A DNA stretch of 19,889 nucleotides from Verrucomicrobiia bacterium (GCA_026417675.1 JAOACV010000001.1:1-19889), one strand, 5' to 3'; positions 1 to 8,148 are shown, counted from the first letter of the stretch. Notes: generated from the letters alone by a model not told the origin. Numbers and translations: made by a program.

Positions 1-62
1 GGCTATGGCCACTCGAACTCCGGTTGCCTTCATGGCAGCGGACGTGTGGACAACCTTTGTGC

Positions 63-645
63 TCAGCGTTTGGTGGAACGACGGCCACTGGCCACCGCGC
101 CCGCGAGCAAGAAGAGAGAGAGACTGTTGATGGTTCAGGCAACTGATCGAGCGAGATGCCGTGGTGATAAATGCCGTCATTCCCGCCCGCGTCGCTCCTC
201 ATCAGCAGGGTAACCTTGTCGCCGGCTTGGGCGCCGATGATGTCGAAAAACGCAAAATAAGTCGCCGCGCCATTCACGGGAGTCATTGAAGCATCGCCGC
301 CACCTGAGCCGGCCGTCTGTGGCAAGCGGATCGAGGAGACCTGATCATTGCCCACACCCCGGCCCAAGATGCCAACCCGAAGCCCCAGCGCGGGAAAACC
401 TTCGCCAAACGTGAGGTCAAGCGCCGAACGCTCGTTCGGCCACACCCCCGTCCGGGCACCCAAACCGCTGGAAATGTTCGCAACAGAAGGGCTCGGGGCC
501 AGGCTGGGATTGTCAATCTCCGGATACCAGTTGCCCGGCGCATAAGCGCTCCAGGCGGTCTGATTCATGCCATTGTTGGATACGGTCAGATAGAGCCTGG
601 CGCTGTAAAAGCAGCGCGGCACATAGCGCGACGGGAACATTCGCA
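63..645 (-). pseudogene. PEP-CTERM protein remnant, 5'-truncated and frameshifted
   Basis: Read from the ATG at 645 or 640, the minus strand gives one open frame of a Gly/Ala/Ser-rich, beta-strand-like secreted protein. It ends in LPEPSTV (PEPST codons at 139-125). In the frame as given, the reading then loses all hydrophobicity and runs off the window edge without a stop. Removing one TC unit from the (TC)5 tract at 114-123 yields SLFLLAGAVAS, then the basic tail GRRSTKR and a TGA at 65-63. That is a textbook PEP-CTERM signal: Pro-Glu-Pro, short membrane helix, Arg-rich end, recognised by exosortase in families that carry it. The N-terminus (FPSRYVPRCFYSARLYLTV) is not a signal peptide, and the open frame runs back into the 3' end of the neighbouring gene, so the 5' part looks lost. 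I infer a decayed gene. A sequencing error or a phase-variable tract could explain the frame break, but not the missing signal peptide. Confidence 0.75.
113..123 (-). repeat. (TC)5 dinucleotide tract inside the PEP-CTERM codons
   Basis: On the plus strand this is A(GA)5, read as (TC)5T on the coding strand. It lies two bases after the PEPST codons and exactly where the reading frame must shift by two bases to restore the hydrophobic helix and stop codon of the sorting signal. Short dinucleotide tracts are known slippage sites, and five units is near the low end for efficient slippage. Confidence 0.8.
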
Positions 646-654
646 TCTCACGGT

Positions 655-1530
655 TCAGTTCGCCTTGATGAAGTCCCGAACCCACGTCGCCTGCTGCGGG
701 TGCATGTCTATCAGGAAGCCGCCGAGGATTGAGTAGCCTTGGATGGTCCCGTCGCGCAGCGCCTTGCGGACGAACTCCCACTGGACCTTGAGCATCTCCA
801 TCGGCACGCCTTGTTTGGAGACGAAGTCGCGCAGGTAGCAGCCAAGGATGACTGGCTTGTCAGGGAAGAGTTCCCGGCAGAGCGCGACGTTCTGCGGCAG
901 ACTGGGCAGCTTGGCCGCGTTCCATTCCCAGAGATTGACCACGTCCATGCACGGCTCGAACCCCGCCCAGCTTTCCTTCTTCAGCTCGTGCGTATAAACG
1001 ACCGTCCACAGCTTGAGTTTGGGGTTGTCCTTCTTCAGGGCGTGATGGACGGCAGCGTATTGTTCGGGCCTGATCTTGTCACGCTTGATGATTCCCAGCA
1101 GATCATCGTCAATCGCGCCCGTGATCAGCGGGTGCTGGCGCGACAATTGGCTGACATTAGCGGCTTCCTCAGTCTTGGTTTGAATGCTGCCATCAAGGTA
1201 GTGCGCCACGCCGTTCTCGCAACGCCGCACCTTCCATTTGGAAATCTCGCAGACGACTTCCTTCAGGCCGCGTAGCTTGTCCAGCGCCAGCGGCGTGTTG
1301 GGATGGAACATGAAGCAGCATCGCTGCAAGCCAAACCACCGCGTCCCTTCGCCCGCGCCGAAGATGGACGGGTTGACGCCGCCGTTGAACCCCTGCCCGT
1401 CCCAACACCAGCCGGCGCCGGCCAGCTTGCGCGGGCGCGGCCAGCCGGCCGTCGCGGGCGACAGCGCGGCTGCGGCAGACAACGCGACTGCGCCATGAAT
1501 CAATTCTCGGCGGGTAAGTGCAATGCTCAT
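655..1530 (-). CDS. Tat-signal exported protein of unknown function, possible TIM-barrel sugar-active protein
   Basis: The protein has 291 residues. I chose the ATG at 1530 because AGGA lies about 10 bases upstream and the protein then opens with a twin-arginine signal (TRRELIHG, residues 6-13, then an Ala-rich helix ending ATA near residue 28). The open frame extends to 1611, but that extra part is not signal-like. The mature part alternates predicted beta strands and acidic or aromatic loops: ITGAIDDDL at 138-146, LKLWTVVYTHE at 172-182, DVVNLWEWN at 196-204, PVILGCYLRDF at 226-236 and QGYSILGGFLID at 264-275. This rhythm resembles a (beta/alpha)8 barrel of glycosidase or endonuclease-IV-like type, but I recognise no family signature and no certain catalytic pair. 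It would be folded in the cytoplasm and exported. It sits head-to-head with the HEAT-VWA gene and just upstream of the PEP-CTERM remnant. The existence of the gene is well supported; its function is not. Confidence 0.8.
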   Translation of the reverse strand: MSIALTRRELIHGAVALSAAAALSPATAGWPRPRKLAGAGWCWDGQGFNGGVNPSIFGAGEGTRWFGLQRCCFMFHPNTPLALDKLRGLKEVVCEISKWKVRRCENGVAHYLDGSIQTKTEEAANVSQLSRQHPLITGAIDDDLLGIIKRDKIRPEQYAAVHHALKKDNPKLKLWTVVYTHELKKESWAGFEPCMDVVNLWEWNAAKLPSLPQNVALCRELFPDKPVILGCYLRDFVSKQGVPMEMLKVQWEFVRKALRDGTIQGYSILGGFLIDMHPQQATWVRDFIKAN

Positions 1531-1892
1531 GGTTTGGTTCCTGGTTGGTTTGTGCGCTCGATCACAGGTGCTTGCCGCGGCCGCTGATCCCTTGCATCCG
1601 TCGTGAGTCAAGCTGGCGGCCGATTCTCCAAATCGCCGAAAAACCCTTCACGGCGGCGCTCGCCGACGCGCCGCTGGAGTCGCGATGGCGTCATGCTCAT
1701 GTCTGTGAACGCCGCTCAGGATAGAAAACCCCGCATGGAAGCGCAATTGTGGATTCAAACCGAACGCCTTGCGTGCCGAACCGCGTTCTCAGCGCCTGGA
1801 TGAAAGCGTGCGTCGGCGTCGCTTGTTTGGGTTGCATGTTCACGTCCGCCTCCGGTATTGCGCTGGTGGCGCCCATCTGCTATGGGGGCGGC
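1531..1892. other. Divergent intergenic region between the Tat-signal gene and the HEAT-VWA gene
   Basis: About 360 bases without a convincing gene, probably holding promoters for both flanking genes. For the minus-strand gene there is a weak candidate: TTGACT at 1611-1606, with only a poor -10 (GATCAG or ATCAGC) 16-17 bases on. An inverted repeat with 7-bp arms and an 8-base loop (1653-1674, arms GCGGCGC and GCGCCGC) lies between the genes. The plus frame of the HEAT-VWA gene stays open from a GTG at 1749, so part of this stretch could be coding if an early start is used. Confidence 0.4.
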
Positions 1893-3281
1893 ATGGCAAC
1901 GTGCGCATTCATTCGTCGCGGGTGGCCGTGGCGCGGCATCATGGGGGCGATCGTCCTAGGCGGCGCTTTGTTTTGCCTTGCGCCCGTTCGCGGCATGGAA
2001 GACAGCGCGAAGGTCCTGCAATCGGTGGTCCGGGCGGCACGAGAAGGGTATTTGGCTGGTCTCGAGCCGCTGAAAAACATCCACGACGCCAGGGCCGGCG
2101 ACGCGGTGGTGCGAATAATCGAGGATAAGAAGACGCCAGCGGCGTTCAAGCAACGCATCGCCGAGCTAGTGGCACAGTGGCCGTGGAAGGGCGGGCTGGA
2201 TTACTTCGAGTTCTATCTGCGGACGCATCCGCGGTTGAGCGACGAGATGCTGCGGTTCTACGCGGACCTCGGGTGCGTCCGGTTCAAGCCGTTCTTCCTA
2301 GGACTCCTCGCGCCGCTGAAGACCGCGCCGGGGAGCGATATCAAGGAGCCGGCGCGTTGTGCGACGGCCCTGCGCGCGCTCGGACGGTTTCCCGAACAAA
2401 CCGAGGCGGAGGTTTCCCGGATCATCGCCCTGCTCGACGAGAAGTTCCCGCACGTGATCCGCATCAGCGCCGCGGAGGCGCTGGGCGGCATCAAGAGCCG
2501 GCAAGGACTGCCGGCATTGATCGCGCTGGTGAAGGACGACACGGTGGGCGAGGCCGCGCAACGTTCGCTCTACCGGTTGACGGGACAGGACTTTGGCGAG
2601 GAGGCGGACAAGTGGAACGCGTGGTTCAAAGAACACGGCCAACGGGCCGAGTTGAAGATGTTGGGCGTTGCCGACTGGGAAACGCATCGTGAGAAAAAGC
2701 CCGCCGCCGCGCCAGAGAAGCAGGAGTTCAGCGCCAGCTTCTACGGCGTGAAGGTCAAGACCCGACACTGCCTCTTCATCCTCGACAGCAGCGGCAGCAT
2801 GGAAGGCGAGCGCATCAGGCAACTCAAGGAGGAAATGAGCAACCTCCTTGCAGGCTTTCAGGGCAAGCCCAAGGAGATGCGCTTCGGCATCATCATCTTC
2901 CACTCGACGGTGGAAACCTGTCTGGCCGGGCGCGGGCTGCTGAAGAACGATCCCGCGAGCATCAAGAAGGCGGCGCGATTCGTGGAGGGGCTCCAAGCTT
3001 TCGGCGCGACGGCAATGGTGGGCGCGCTGCACTTTGCGCTGACCAAAGTGCTTCCCGGCGGCGATGTGGACACGATTTATCTTCTCAGCGACGGCGCGCC
3101 GACCGACGGGCCTCCGGAAGAAGTTCTGGCGATGGCGCACAAGATTCACGAGGACTTCCGGGTCAGGATCCACACCATTGGCATCGGCGAGGCGGTCAAG
3201 CCCGCCGAGTCGCAGGACCGGCAGCCGACGCTGCTGGAACAGATCGCAAACCGCACGGGCGGCACCTACACGACGCGGTAG
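1893..3281 (+). CDS. Secreted HEAT-repeat / von Willebrand factor A domain protein
   Basis: With the ATG at 1893 the protein has 462 residues and opens with a basic stretch and hydrophobic helix (RRGWPWRGIMGAIVLGGALF, ending near APVRG), which looks like a signal peptide. Earlier in-frame starts exist (GTG at 1749, ATG at 1800, the latter with its own hydrophobic stretch), so the start is uncertain. Residues about 60-240 are helical, HEAT-like repeats; the clearest runs from HVIRISAAEALG to LIALVKDD. A linker rich in Pro, Ala and Lys follows. A VWA domain fills residues 290-460 with a complete metal-ion-dependent adhesion site: DSSGS at 298-302, Thr373 (in GATAM) and Asp400 (in LLSDG). VWA domains bind partner proteins through Mg2+. 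The combination is common in Planctomycetes and Verrucomicrobia, mostly without assigned function. It is followed by the C45-like gene on the same strand after 157 bases. Confidence 0.85.
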   Translation: MATCAFIRRGWPWRGIMGAIVLGGALFCLAPVRGMEDSAKVLQSVVRAAREGYLAGLEPLKNIHDARAGDAVVRIIEDKKTPAAFKQRIAELVAQWPWKGGLDYFEFYLRTHPRLSDEMLRFYADLGCVRFKPFFLGLLAPLKTAPGSDIKEPARCATALRALGRFPEQTEAEVSRIIALLDEKFPHVIRISAAEALGGIKSRQGLPALIALVKDDTVGEAAQRSLYRLTGQDFGEEADKWNAWFKEHGQRAELKMLGVADWETHREKKPAAAPEKQEFSASFYGVKVKTRHCLFILDSSGSMEGERIRQLKEEMSNLLAGFQGKPKEMRFGIIIFHSTVETCLAGRGLLKNDPASIKKAARFVEGLQAFGATAMVGALHFALTKVLPGGDVDTIYLLSDGAPTDGPPEEVLAMAHKIHEDFRVRIHTIGIGEAVKPAESQDRQPTLLEQIANRTGGTYTTR

Positions 3282-3358
3282 CGTCTCCAACAGAGCGGTT
3301 TGCAGAGTTGTGCCCGGCTCGAACGTGGTTGTATTCTCTTCCCGGTTCGCGGTTCACC

Positions 3359-3395
3359 CGCGCGAGCCGAGGCTCGCGCGAAACCTTGATGGTTT
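3359..3395. repeat. Perfect 10-bp inverted repeat followed by a small stem
   Basis: CGCGCGAGCC at 3359-3368 and GGCTCGCGCG at 3371-3380 are exact reverse complements separated by GA. A second, weaker stem follows at once (AAACC at 3381-3385 with GGTTT at 3391-3395). It lies in the 157-base gap between two plus-strand genes. There is no T tract on either strand, so it is not a classical intrinsic terminator. It could be a factor-dependent end, a REP-like element or a protein site. Confidence 0.6.
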
Positions 3396-3438
3396 GGAAG
3401 AACAATTCGGACTGCGAACCATTGGAACGATCTTCATT

Positions 3439-5235
3439 ATGAAATCGCGTCGGCGAATTGCTCGTCTGCTCATTGGGCTGCTCGCGCTGGCGGCGCTTGA
3501 CTGGGCGGCGGCAACCTTTCTGATCTGGACGGCTTACGGCAACACGGCGGCGCTGTTGACCGATCCGACCCGGCTGTCCGGCCAGCACGTGCGATTGACG
3601 GTCACACAGGCCGGCGAGAAACCGCGCGTGCCGCTCCGGCTCGAATTGTTCGCGCCGGCGAACGCGGGAGGTTTCCGTCTGGCGGTGGATTACGACGGCC
3701 ATCCGGTCGAGCTGATCTCCATGCCGGACGAGACGCGCGTGGTGGCGTTCCAAAGCAAGGCTTGTTTTGCCGCCGCGGTGAGCAACATGGCCGAGGCGCG
3801 CCGCGCGTTGGCGGAGCTGGGCGACGCGATGCGGCGCGGGCTGATCTGGCAACGCATCGGGCTCTCGATCCTGCCCCACCCGGTTCTGGTCAAGCCCTGG
3901 CCAATGCGCATACACGGACCGCTCTGCTGGCGCGTCGCGCTCGCCGGCGGCCATGCGGACATCGCGCTCCACGACAGCTTGCCGCGCGAAGTGCAAGTTC
4001 AAGGTTGGCGCGCGACGTTCCACCGCGCGCCGCTCGATGACCATGCCCAGTTGCTTGTCGCCGCAGCCACCGCGCGCGACAAGGAGGCCCACCACATCGA
4101 GAACACCGAGCTGGACCGCAGCCTCGCCGCCGTCCTGCGCGGGATGGCGCTGCAATTCAAAGAGGTGCCTCGCGAACCTGACGCCAGGCGAAGCGAAGGC
4201 AACGGTTCGTTGGAGATCAGGGACGGCTGGCGCGTGCTGCGGCTGCGGGGCAAACCATACGACATCGGCTTCCAACACGGGCGGCTGCTCGCGCCGAACA
4301 TCAAGCGGCTCTGCGACCGCGTCGTCTATGGCGTCGGCTTCTACTACTCGATCGAAAAGGGCCGGTGGTTTCTGACGGATGCGGCGCAGTTGGTCGAGCG
4401 CCAGAGGCCGTTCATCGCGCCGGAGTATTTCGAGGAACTGCGCGGCCTGGCCGACGGGGCGGGCCTGCCGCTCGCGCTGGTGCAGGCGGCCAACATTTTC
4501 CCGGAGTTTTTTCATTGCAGCGGCGCGGCCGTGTTCGGCAAGGCGACGAAAGGCGGCACGCTCCTGCACGCGCGTGTGCTTGACTACATGACGGAGGTCG
4601 GCCTGCAGGATGAGGCGGTGCTGATGGCCGTCGAGCGCGTGGGCGCGCGGCGCTTCGTCAACGTCAGCTACGCCGGCTTCATCGGCTCGGTCACCGGCAT
4701 GAACGAAAAACAAGTCGCCATCGGCGAGATGGGCGGCCGCGGCGAAGGCAAGTGGGACGGCACGCCGATGTCGTTCCTGTTGCGCGGCGCGCTGGAGAAC
4801 TGCGACACGCTGGAACAGGCGCTGGACTACATGCGGACCAAGCCGCGCACGTGCGAGTATTACTACGTCGTCAGCGACGGCAAATCGCGCACCGCCCGCG
4901 GCGTCGCCGCCACGCCGGAGAAGTTCGAGGTCGTTGCGCCCGGCCAGGCCGTGCCGTTGTTGCCCGACCCCGTCGAGGACGCTGTTCTGCTGAGCGCGGG
5001 CGACCGCTACAAGCATCTGGTCCGGCTGGTCCGGGGCAGCTACGGTAGGATCGGCCCGGAAGAATTCAAGAAAATCATCGCCCGCCCTGTCGCGATGCGC
5101 TCCAACCTGCATAACGCGATCTTCGAACCGCCAACGCTGACGACGTGGATCGCCCACGCCAGCCGCCACGCCCCCGCCTGCGACCAGCCTTACCGGCGCT
5201 ACACGTGGGCGGAGTTGTTTGGCGAAGCGAAGTAG
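3439..5235 (+). CDS. Membrane-anchored peptidase C45-like Ntn-hydrolase (acyltransferase/amidase family)
   Basis: The protein has 598 residues from the ATG at 3439. I chose this start because the protein then begins MKSRRRIARLLIGLLALAAL, a basic tip plus hydrophobic helix that acts as signal or anchor; the frame is open further upstream. Residues about 35-250 form an N-terminal domain I do not recognise. Residues 258-595 resemble the C45 family (isopenicillin N acyltransferase and relatives): LRGKPYDIGFQHGRLL at 268-283, then the likely nucleophile Cys360 in FFHCSGAAVFGKATKGGTLL. In C45 enzymes this Cys is exposed by self-cleavage and then hydrolyses or transfers acyl groups of amides. Further family-like parts are GFIGSVTGMNEKQVAIGEMG and the Asn-rich C-terminal part SNLHNAIFEP. 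The substrate cannot be deduced. The stop is three bases from the stop of the convergent lyase-like gene. Family assignment is good by motif and activity is inferred. Confidence 0.78.
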   Translation: MKSRRRIARLLIGLLALAALDWAAATFLIWTAYGNTAALLTDPTRLSGQHVRLTVTQAGEKPRVPLRLELFAPANAGGFRLAVDYDGHPVELISMPDETRVVAFQSKACFAAAVSNMAEARRALAELGDAMRRGLIWQRIGLSILPHPVLVKPWPMRIHGPLCWRVALAGGHADIALHDSLPREVQVQGWRATFHRAPLDDHAQLLVAAATARDKEAHHIENTELDRSLAAVLRGMALQFKEVPREPDARRSEGNGSLEIRDGWRVLRLRGKPYDIGFQHGRLLAPNIKRLCDRVVYGVGFYYSIEKGRWFLTDAAQLVERQRPFIAPEYFEELRGLADGAGLPLALVQAANIFPEFFHCSGAAVFGKATKGGTLLHARVLDYMTEVGLQDEAVLMAVERVGARRFVNVSYAGFIGSVTGMNEKQVAIGEMGGRGEGKWDGTPMSFLLRGALENCDTLEQALDYMRTKPRTCEYYYVVSDGKSRTARGVAATPEKFEVVAPGQAVPLLPDPVEDAVLLSAGDRYKHLVRLVRGSYGRIGPEEFKKIIARPVAMRSNLHNAIFEPPTLTTWIAHASRHAPACDQPYRRYTWAELFGEAK

Positions 5236-5238
5236 CCA

Positions 5239-8148
5239 TCAACCGCCGCGAGAGGATTCCGACACAAGCACGACATGCGAACGCGGGAGCACCACACATT
5301 GGAGCTTCCCGCCGCGCGCCCGGACGACTTTCGGCTTGCCTTTGCCTTGATGACATCGCGCGGAGGCCTGGTCGGGGAAGGGCACGTCGGCAACCGTGGT
5401 GGTCTTCTGCGGATTGTGGACGACCATCAACCATTCGCCATCAGCAATGACTTCCAGCCCCCGCAAGCCGCCCGGCAGTTCGTGGCGTTTCACCAGGGCG
5501 GCGGGCGCGTTCTCGGCGGGCCACACTTCGACGGCAAAAAACTGTTCCGTGCCGGCAGCGTAGGTCTTCGGTTCCTTCTCACCGCACTGCACGCTGTGCG
5601 CGTCGCGCAGGACGATCTCGGTGCTGCGGAATTTCTCCGGCGGGTCGGTGTAAAAGGTTTCCGACGGCTCGGTGATCACGTCGGCGTAGTTGTGCTCGTG
5701 GAGCCGCACGCGCAGGCCGCCGTAGCGGAACGTCGCGGCGTCCTGTTTCTCGATCGGCAGCTTCAAGCCAAGCCGCACACGGCCGTGGATGGAATACGCC
5801 TTCTCGTCTGCGAGTGGCCTGATGGCGAGCGTGCCGATGATGCGCTTTGGCGTCATCAACCATTCCTGCTGGCCTTCCCAGTTGGTCAGCGTGGATTTGC
5901 CGTTCCAAGCGACGTTCTGGATGCGGTAGCGCGTCGTCAGCGCCGCGAAATCCTCGGCGACGGTCACAGCGTTTTCTTCGTTCGCCGAGAGGTAACGACA
6001 CGACCGCCACCGCTGGCCGCCGGGTTGCAGGCGGAACTGGCTCGTGACAACCTGCAACGCCGCGTCAAGCGGGAATCGCTTCTCCTCCTTCGAGGTCAGC
6101 ATCGCGCCGACGAACGTGTCCTTGCCCTGCGCGCCCTTGCCGTGGTCGCGCGTGGTGCCGGCGAACGACCAGTGGCCAAACCGCCCGCGCGGGCCTTGCA
6201 CGTCGCGGTCGTAGTAGATGTAGCCGTCGCGCTGCGGCGCTTCGGGGAAGTCGCGCCAGAGCGTCGCGGCGTAGATGGCGTAGTAGTGGCTCGGCTTGGT
6301 CCATTTCAGCTCGACGTTGGCGACGCGGCGGTTCTGCGCGGCCAACTCAACCGCTTTGGGCCGGTAGGTGTGCAGCATTGAGGCGACGATGTCCGGGCCG
6401 ATGGGCGACGCGCCGTCCCAGTAATGTTTCCAAAAACAGTCGGTGTAATACTCCGGCACGCCGCCCGGCTCGACGTTGTTTGGATAATACGGCCCGCTGG
6501 CCAGCACGAGGTCGCGCGCCACGCGGCTGCCGGTCAACTGCCAGTAGCGCGCTAGGTGCGTGACGTTGATCTCATGATAGACGAAGCACTCGTTTTGCCG
6601 GCCGTGGTAGGCGAACGCGCCGTCGGGATAGATCGAGTTGGCGATGAGCTTGAGGAACCGCTCCGCCTCGGCGTGCCAGCGCGGTTCGCCGAGGATGCGC
6701 GAGGCCAGCTCCATCAGCAGCAAGTAGTGGACGTCCATGTTCGGATACCAGCCCGCGCCGTGGCGGTCCACCTTCTCGCCGTAGGTCTTCAGTTGGAACT
6801 CCGTCACCTCGCGCGCCGACATTTCCCACTCCTTGCGCTTGCTCGGCGGCACGAGGTCGGGCCACGTCTCGCGCAGCACCAGATACGCCTCGAACGTCGG
6901 CACGAAGCAAAAACGGTTGATATTGGCGTCTTGGGCGGGGTTGCCCTTGCCGCCGGTGCGGCCGACGTTGAGGTCGCCGCCGCGATGGTTCTGAAAGATG
7001 CCCTGCAGCCAGCGCATCACTTGCGCGATGAGCGCCGGGTCGCCGCGCAACGGGCTGGCCGGATGACACGCCGCCCACGCCATGATGTAGCTGCGCCCGC
7101 CGAATCCGGCGAACTGCCAGAAGTTCTCGATGGCCTTGTAGCCCGCCTCGCCTTTCGGGAACCGCTGCTTCAGGTCGCGGCAGCGTTTGGCCTCGGCCAG
7201 CACCGGTTCTAGGTAGGGGTTGCCCTTCGACTCGGCAATGGGCGGCAGCACCGCAGAGCGTGTTGTCTTCGCCGCGGCGAGCGGCGCGTGGAGCATTGCG
7301 CGCGCATCGTCGCAGGCCGCCTTCGCAGGCATGCCCAAACCCGCCGTGACCGACGCTTCGGCATCCTCCAGGAGCCACATCAACACCGCGCGCTTGCGAG
7401 CCGCTTCGACCGGTTCCAACGGCAACGCCTCGACCTGCTTGCGCAGGTCGGGTAGGGATTCCGCAACCTGCGCGAGCGCGGCCCGGTTTTGTTCCGCTTT
7501 CAACTTTTCTCGCAACGCGCGTTCGGCGTCCTCCGTCTGCTTCTGTTGGCGCAGCGCCGCGATCTTGCGGTGCTTGGCGGCGTCACGCACAATGCGGAAG
7601 TCGCCGATCTGGATGTCCAGCGGCGCCGCGCCGCGCGCCGCTCGGTGGACCATGAACTGCACAAAGACGACCTGGCTGAGATCGCGCTCCGGGTCGCCGC
7701 CCGCCGGCGTTGAAAACTTCCCCAGCGACGCCTTGCATTCGCGCCAGCCGGTGAAGCTGAGCGTCACGGCCTCGGCGGTGTTGATGTAGTAGAGCGAGCC
7801 GCGTCCCTGCGGCCCCGGCGCGCCGAGTTGGAACTGCAACCGGTGTCCGCTGCCGTCGCCCTTCACCCAGAAGCGAATGCTGCCGGCGTCGGCCATGTCG
7901 AGCGGCTTCTTGAAATGCAGCGTCGCCCATGTGAACTCAAACGGCTTGAACCCGCTGCGCCACCGCTGGACGCCCGTGCGCGCGCCATCGTCGGTCTGCG
8001 GTTCGAGCGTGGCGTTGTCCTTGTTCCGCCACTGGTCCACCAGCGCCTTGTCGTGCGGCCAAACGAACGCGTAGTCGTGCGCGGCGACGGCAAGGCAGCC
8101 CGCGAGGGCGAAAACCACGAGATTGGCTCTGTGCATGGCGGCTCGCAT
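5239..8148 (-). CDS. Large exported protein, putative polysaccharide lyase/heparinase-like with N-terminal sugar-binding-like domain
   Basis: The protein has 969 residues from the ATG at 8148; a second ATG at 8136 is equally plausible. The N-terminus has a short hydrophobic helix. It contains LAGC, a possible lipoprotein box, but cleavage after AVAA is also possible. Residues about 50-190 look like a beta-sandwich carbohydrate-binding module (LHFKKPLDMADAGSIRFWVK, later DIQIGDFRIVRD). Residues 192-245 are charged and probably coiled coil. Residues about 310-640 are helical and rich in Trp/Tyr/His, as in the alpha/alpha toroid of heparinase- and alginate-lyase-type enzymes. Candidate catalytic patches are DRHGAGWYPNMDVHYLLLME and AYHGRQNECFVYHEINVTH. 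The rest, to the C-terminus, is beta-rich (HWSFAGTTRDHGKG, WEGQQEWLMTPKR), like the C-terminal sheets of those lyases. The fold class is inferred from layout only; I cannot name a polysaccharide lyase family. Expected to act outside the cytoplasm on an acidic polysaccharide. Confidence 0.75.
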   Translation of the reverse strand: MRAAMHRANLVVFALAGCLAVAAHDYAFVWPHDKALVDQWRNKDNATLEPQTDDGARTGVQRWRSGFKPFEFTWATLHFKKPLDMADAGSIRFWVKGDGSGHRLQFQLGAPGPQGRGSLYYINTAEAVTLSFTGWRECKASLGKFSTPAGGDPERDLSQVVFVQFMVHRAARGAAPLDIQIGDFRIVRDAAKHRKIAALRQQKQTEDAERALREKLKAEQNRAALAQVAESLPDLRKQVEALPLEPVEAARKRAVLMWLLEDAEASVTAGLGMPAKAACDDARAMLHAPLAAAKTTRSAVLPPIAESKGNPYLEPVLAEAKRCRDLKQRFPKGEAGYKAIENFWQFAGFGGRSYIMAWAACHPASPLRGDPALIAQVMRWLQGIFQNHRGGDLNVGRTGGKGNPAQDANINRFCFVPTFEAYLVLRETWPDLVPPSKRKEWEMSAREVTEFQLKTYGEKVDRHGAGWYPNMDVHYLLLMELASRILGEPRWHAEAERFLKLIANSIYPDGAFAYHGRQNECFVYHEINVTHLARYWQLTGSRVARDLVLASGPYYPNNVEPGGVPEYYTDCFWKHYWDGASPIGPDIVASMLHTYRPKAVELAAQNRRVANVELKWTKPSHYYAIYAATLWRDFPEAPQRDGYIYYDRDVQGPRGRFGHWSFAGTTRDHGKGAQGKDTFVGAMLTSKEEKRFPLDAALQVVTSQFRLQPGGQRWRSCRYLSANEENAVTVAEDFAALTTRYRIQNVAWNGKSTLTNWEGQQEWLMTPKRIIGTLAIRPLADEKAYSIHGRVRLGLKLPIEKQDAATFRYGGLRVRLHEHNYADVITEPSETFYTDPPEKFRSTEIVLRDAHSVQCGEKEPKTYAAGTEQFFAVEVWPAENAPAALVKRHELPGGLRGLEVIADGEWLMVVHNPQKTTTVADVPFPDQASARCHQGKGKPKVVRARGGKLQCVVLPRSHVVLVSESSRGG

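Noticed and set aside
283..543. 86-residue open frame on the minus strand inside the PEP-CTERM remnant
   Set aside because: Arg-rich and in a different frame from the one that ends in LPEPST.
2298..3290. 330-residue open frame on the minus strand opposite the HEAT-VWA gene
   Set aside because: The plus strand has an intact MIDAS and HEAT pattern; the antisense protein is compositionally biased.
3196..5169. 657-residue open frame on the minus strand opposite the C45-like gene
   Set aside because: Its composition (Arg, Ala, Gln, His rich, no domains) is that of an antisense frame in GC-rich DNA; the plus strand carries clear motifs.
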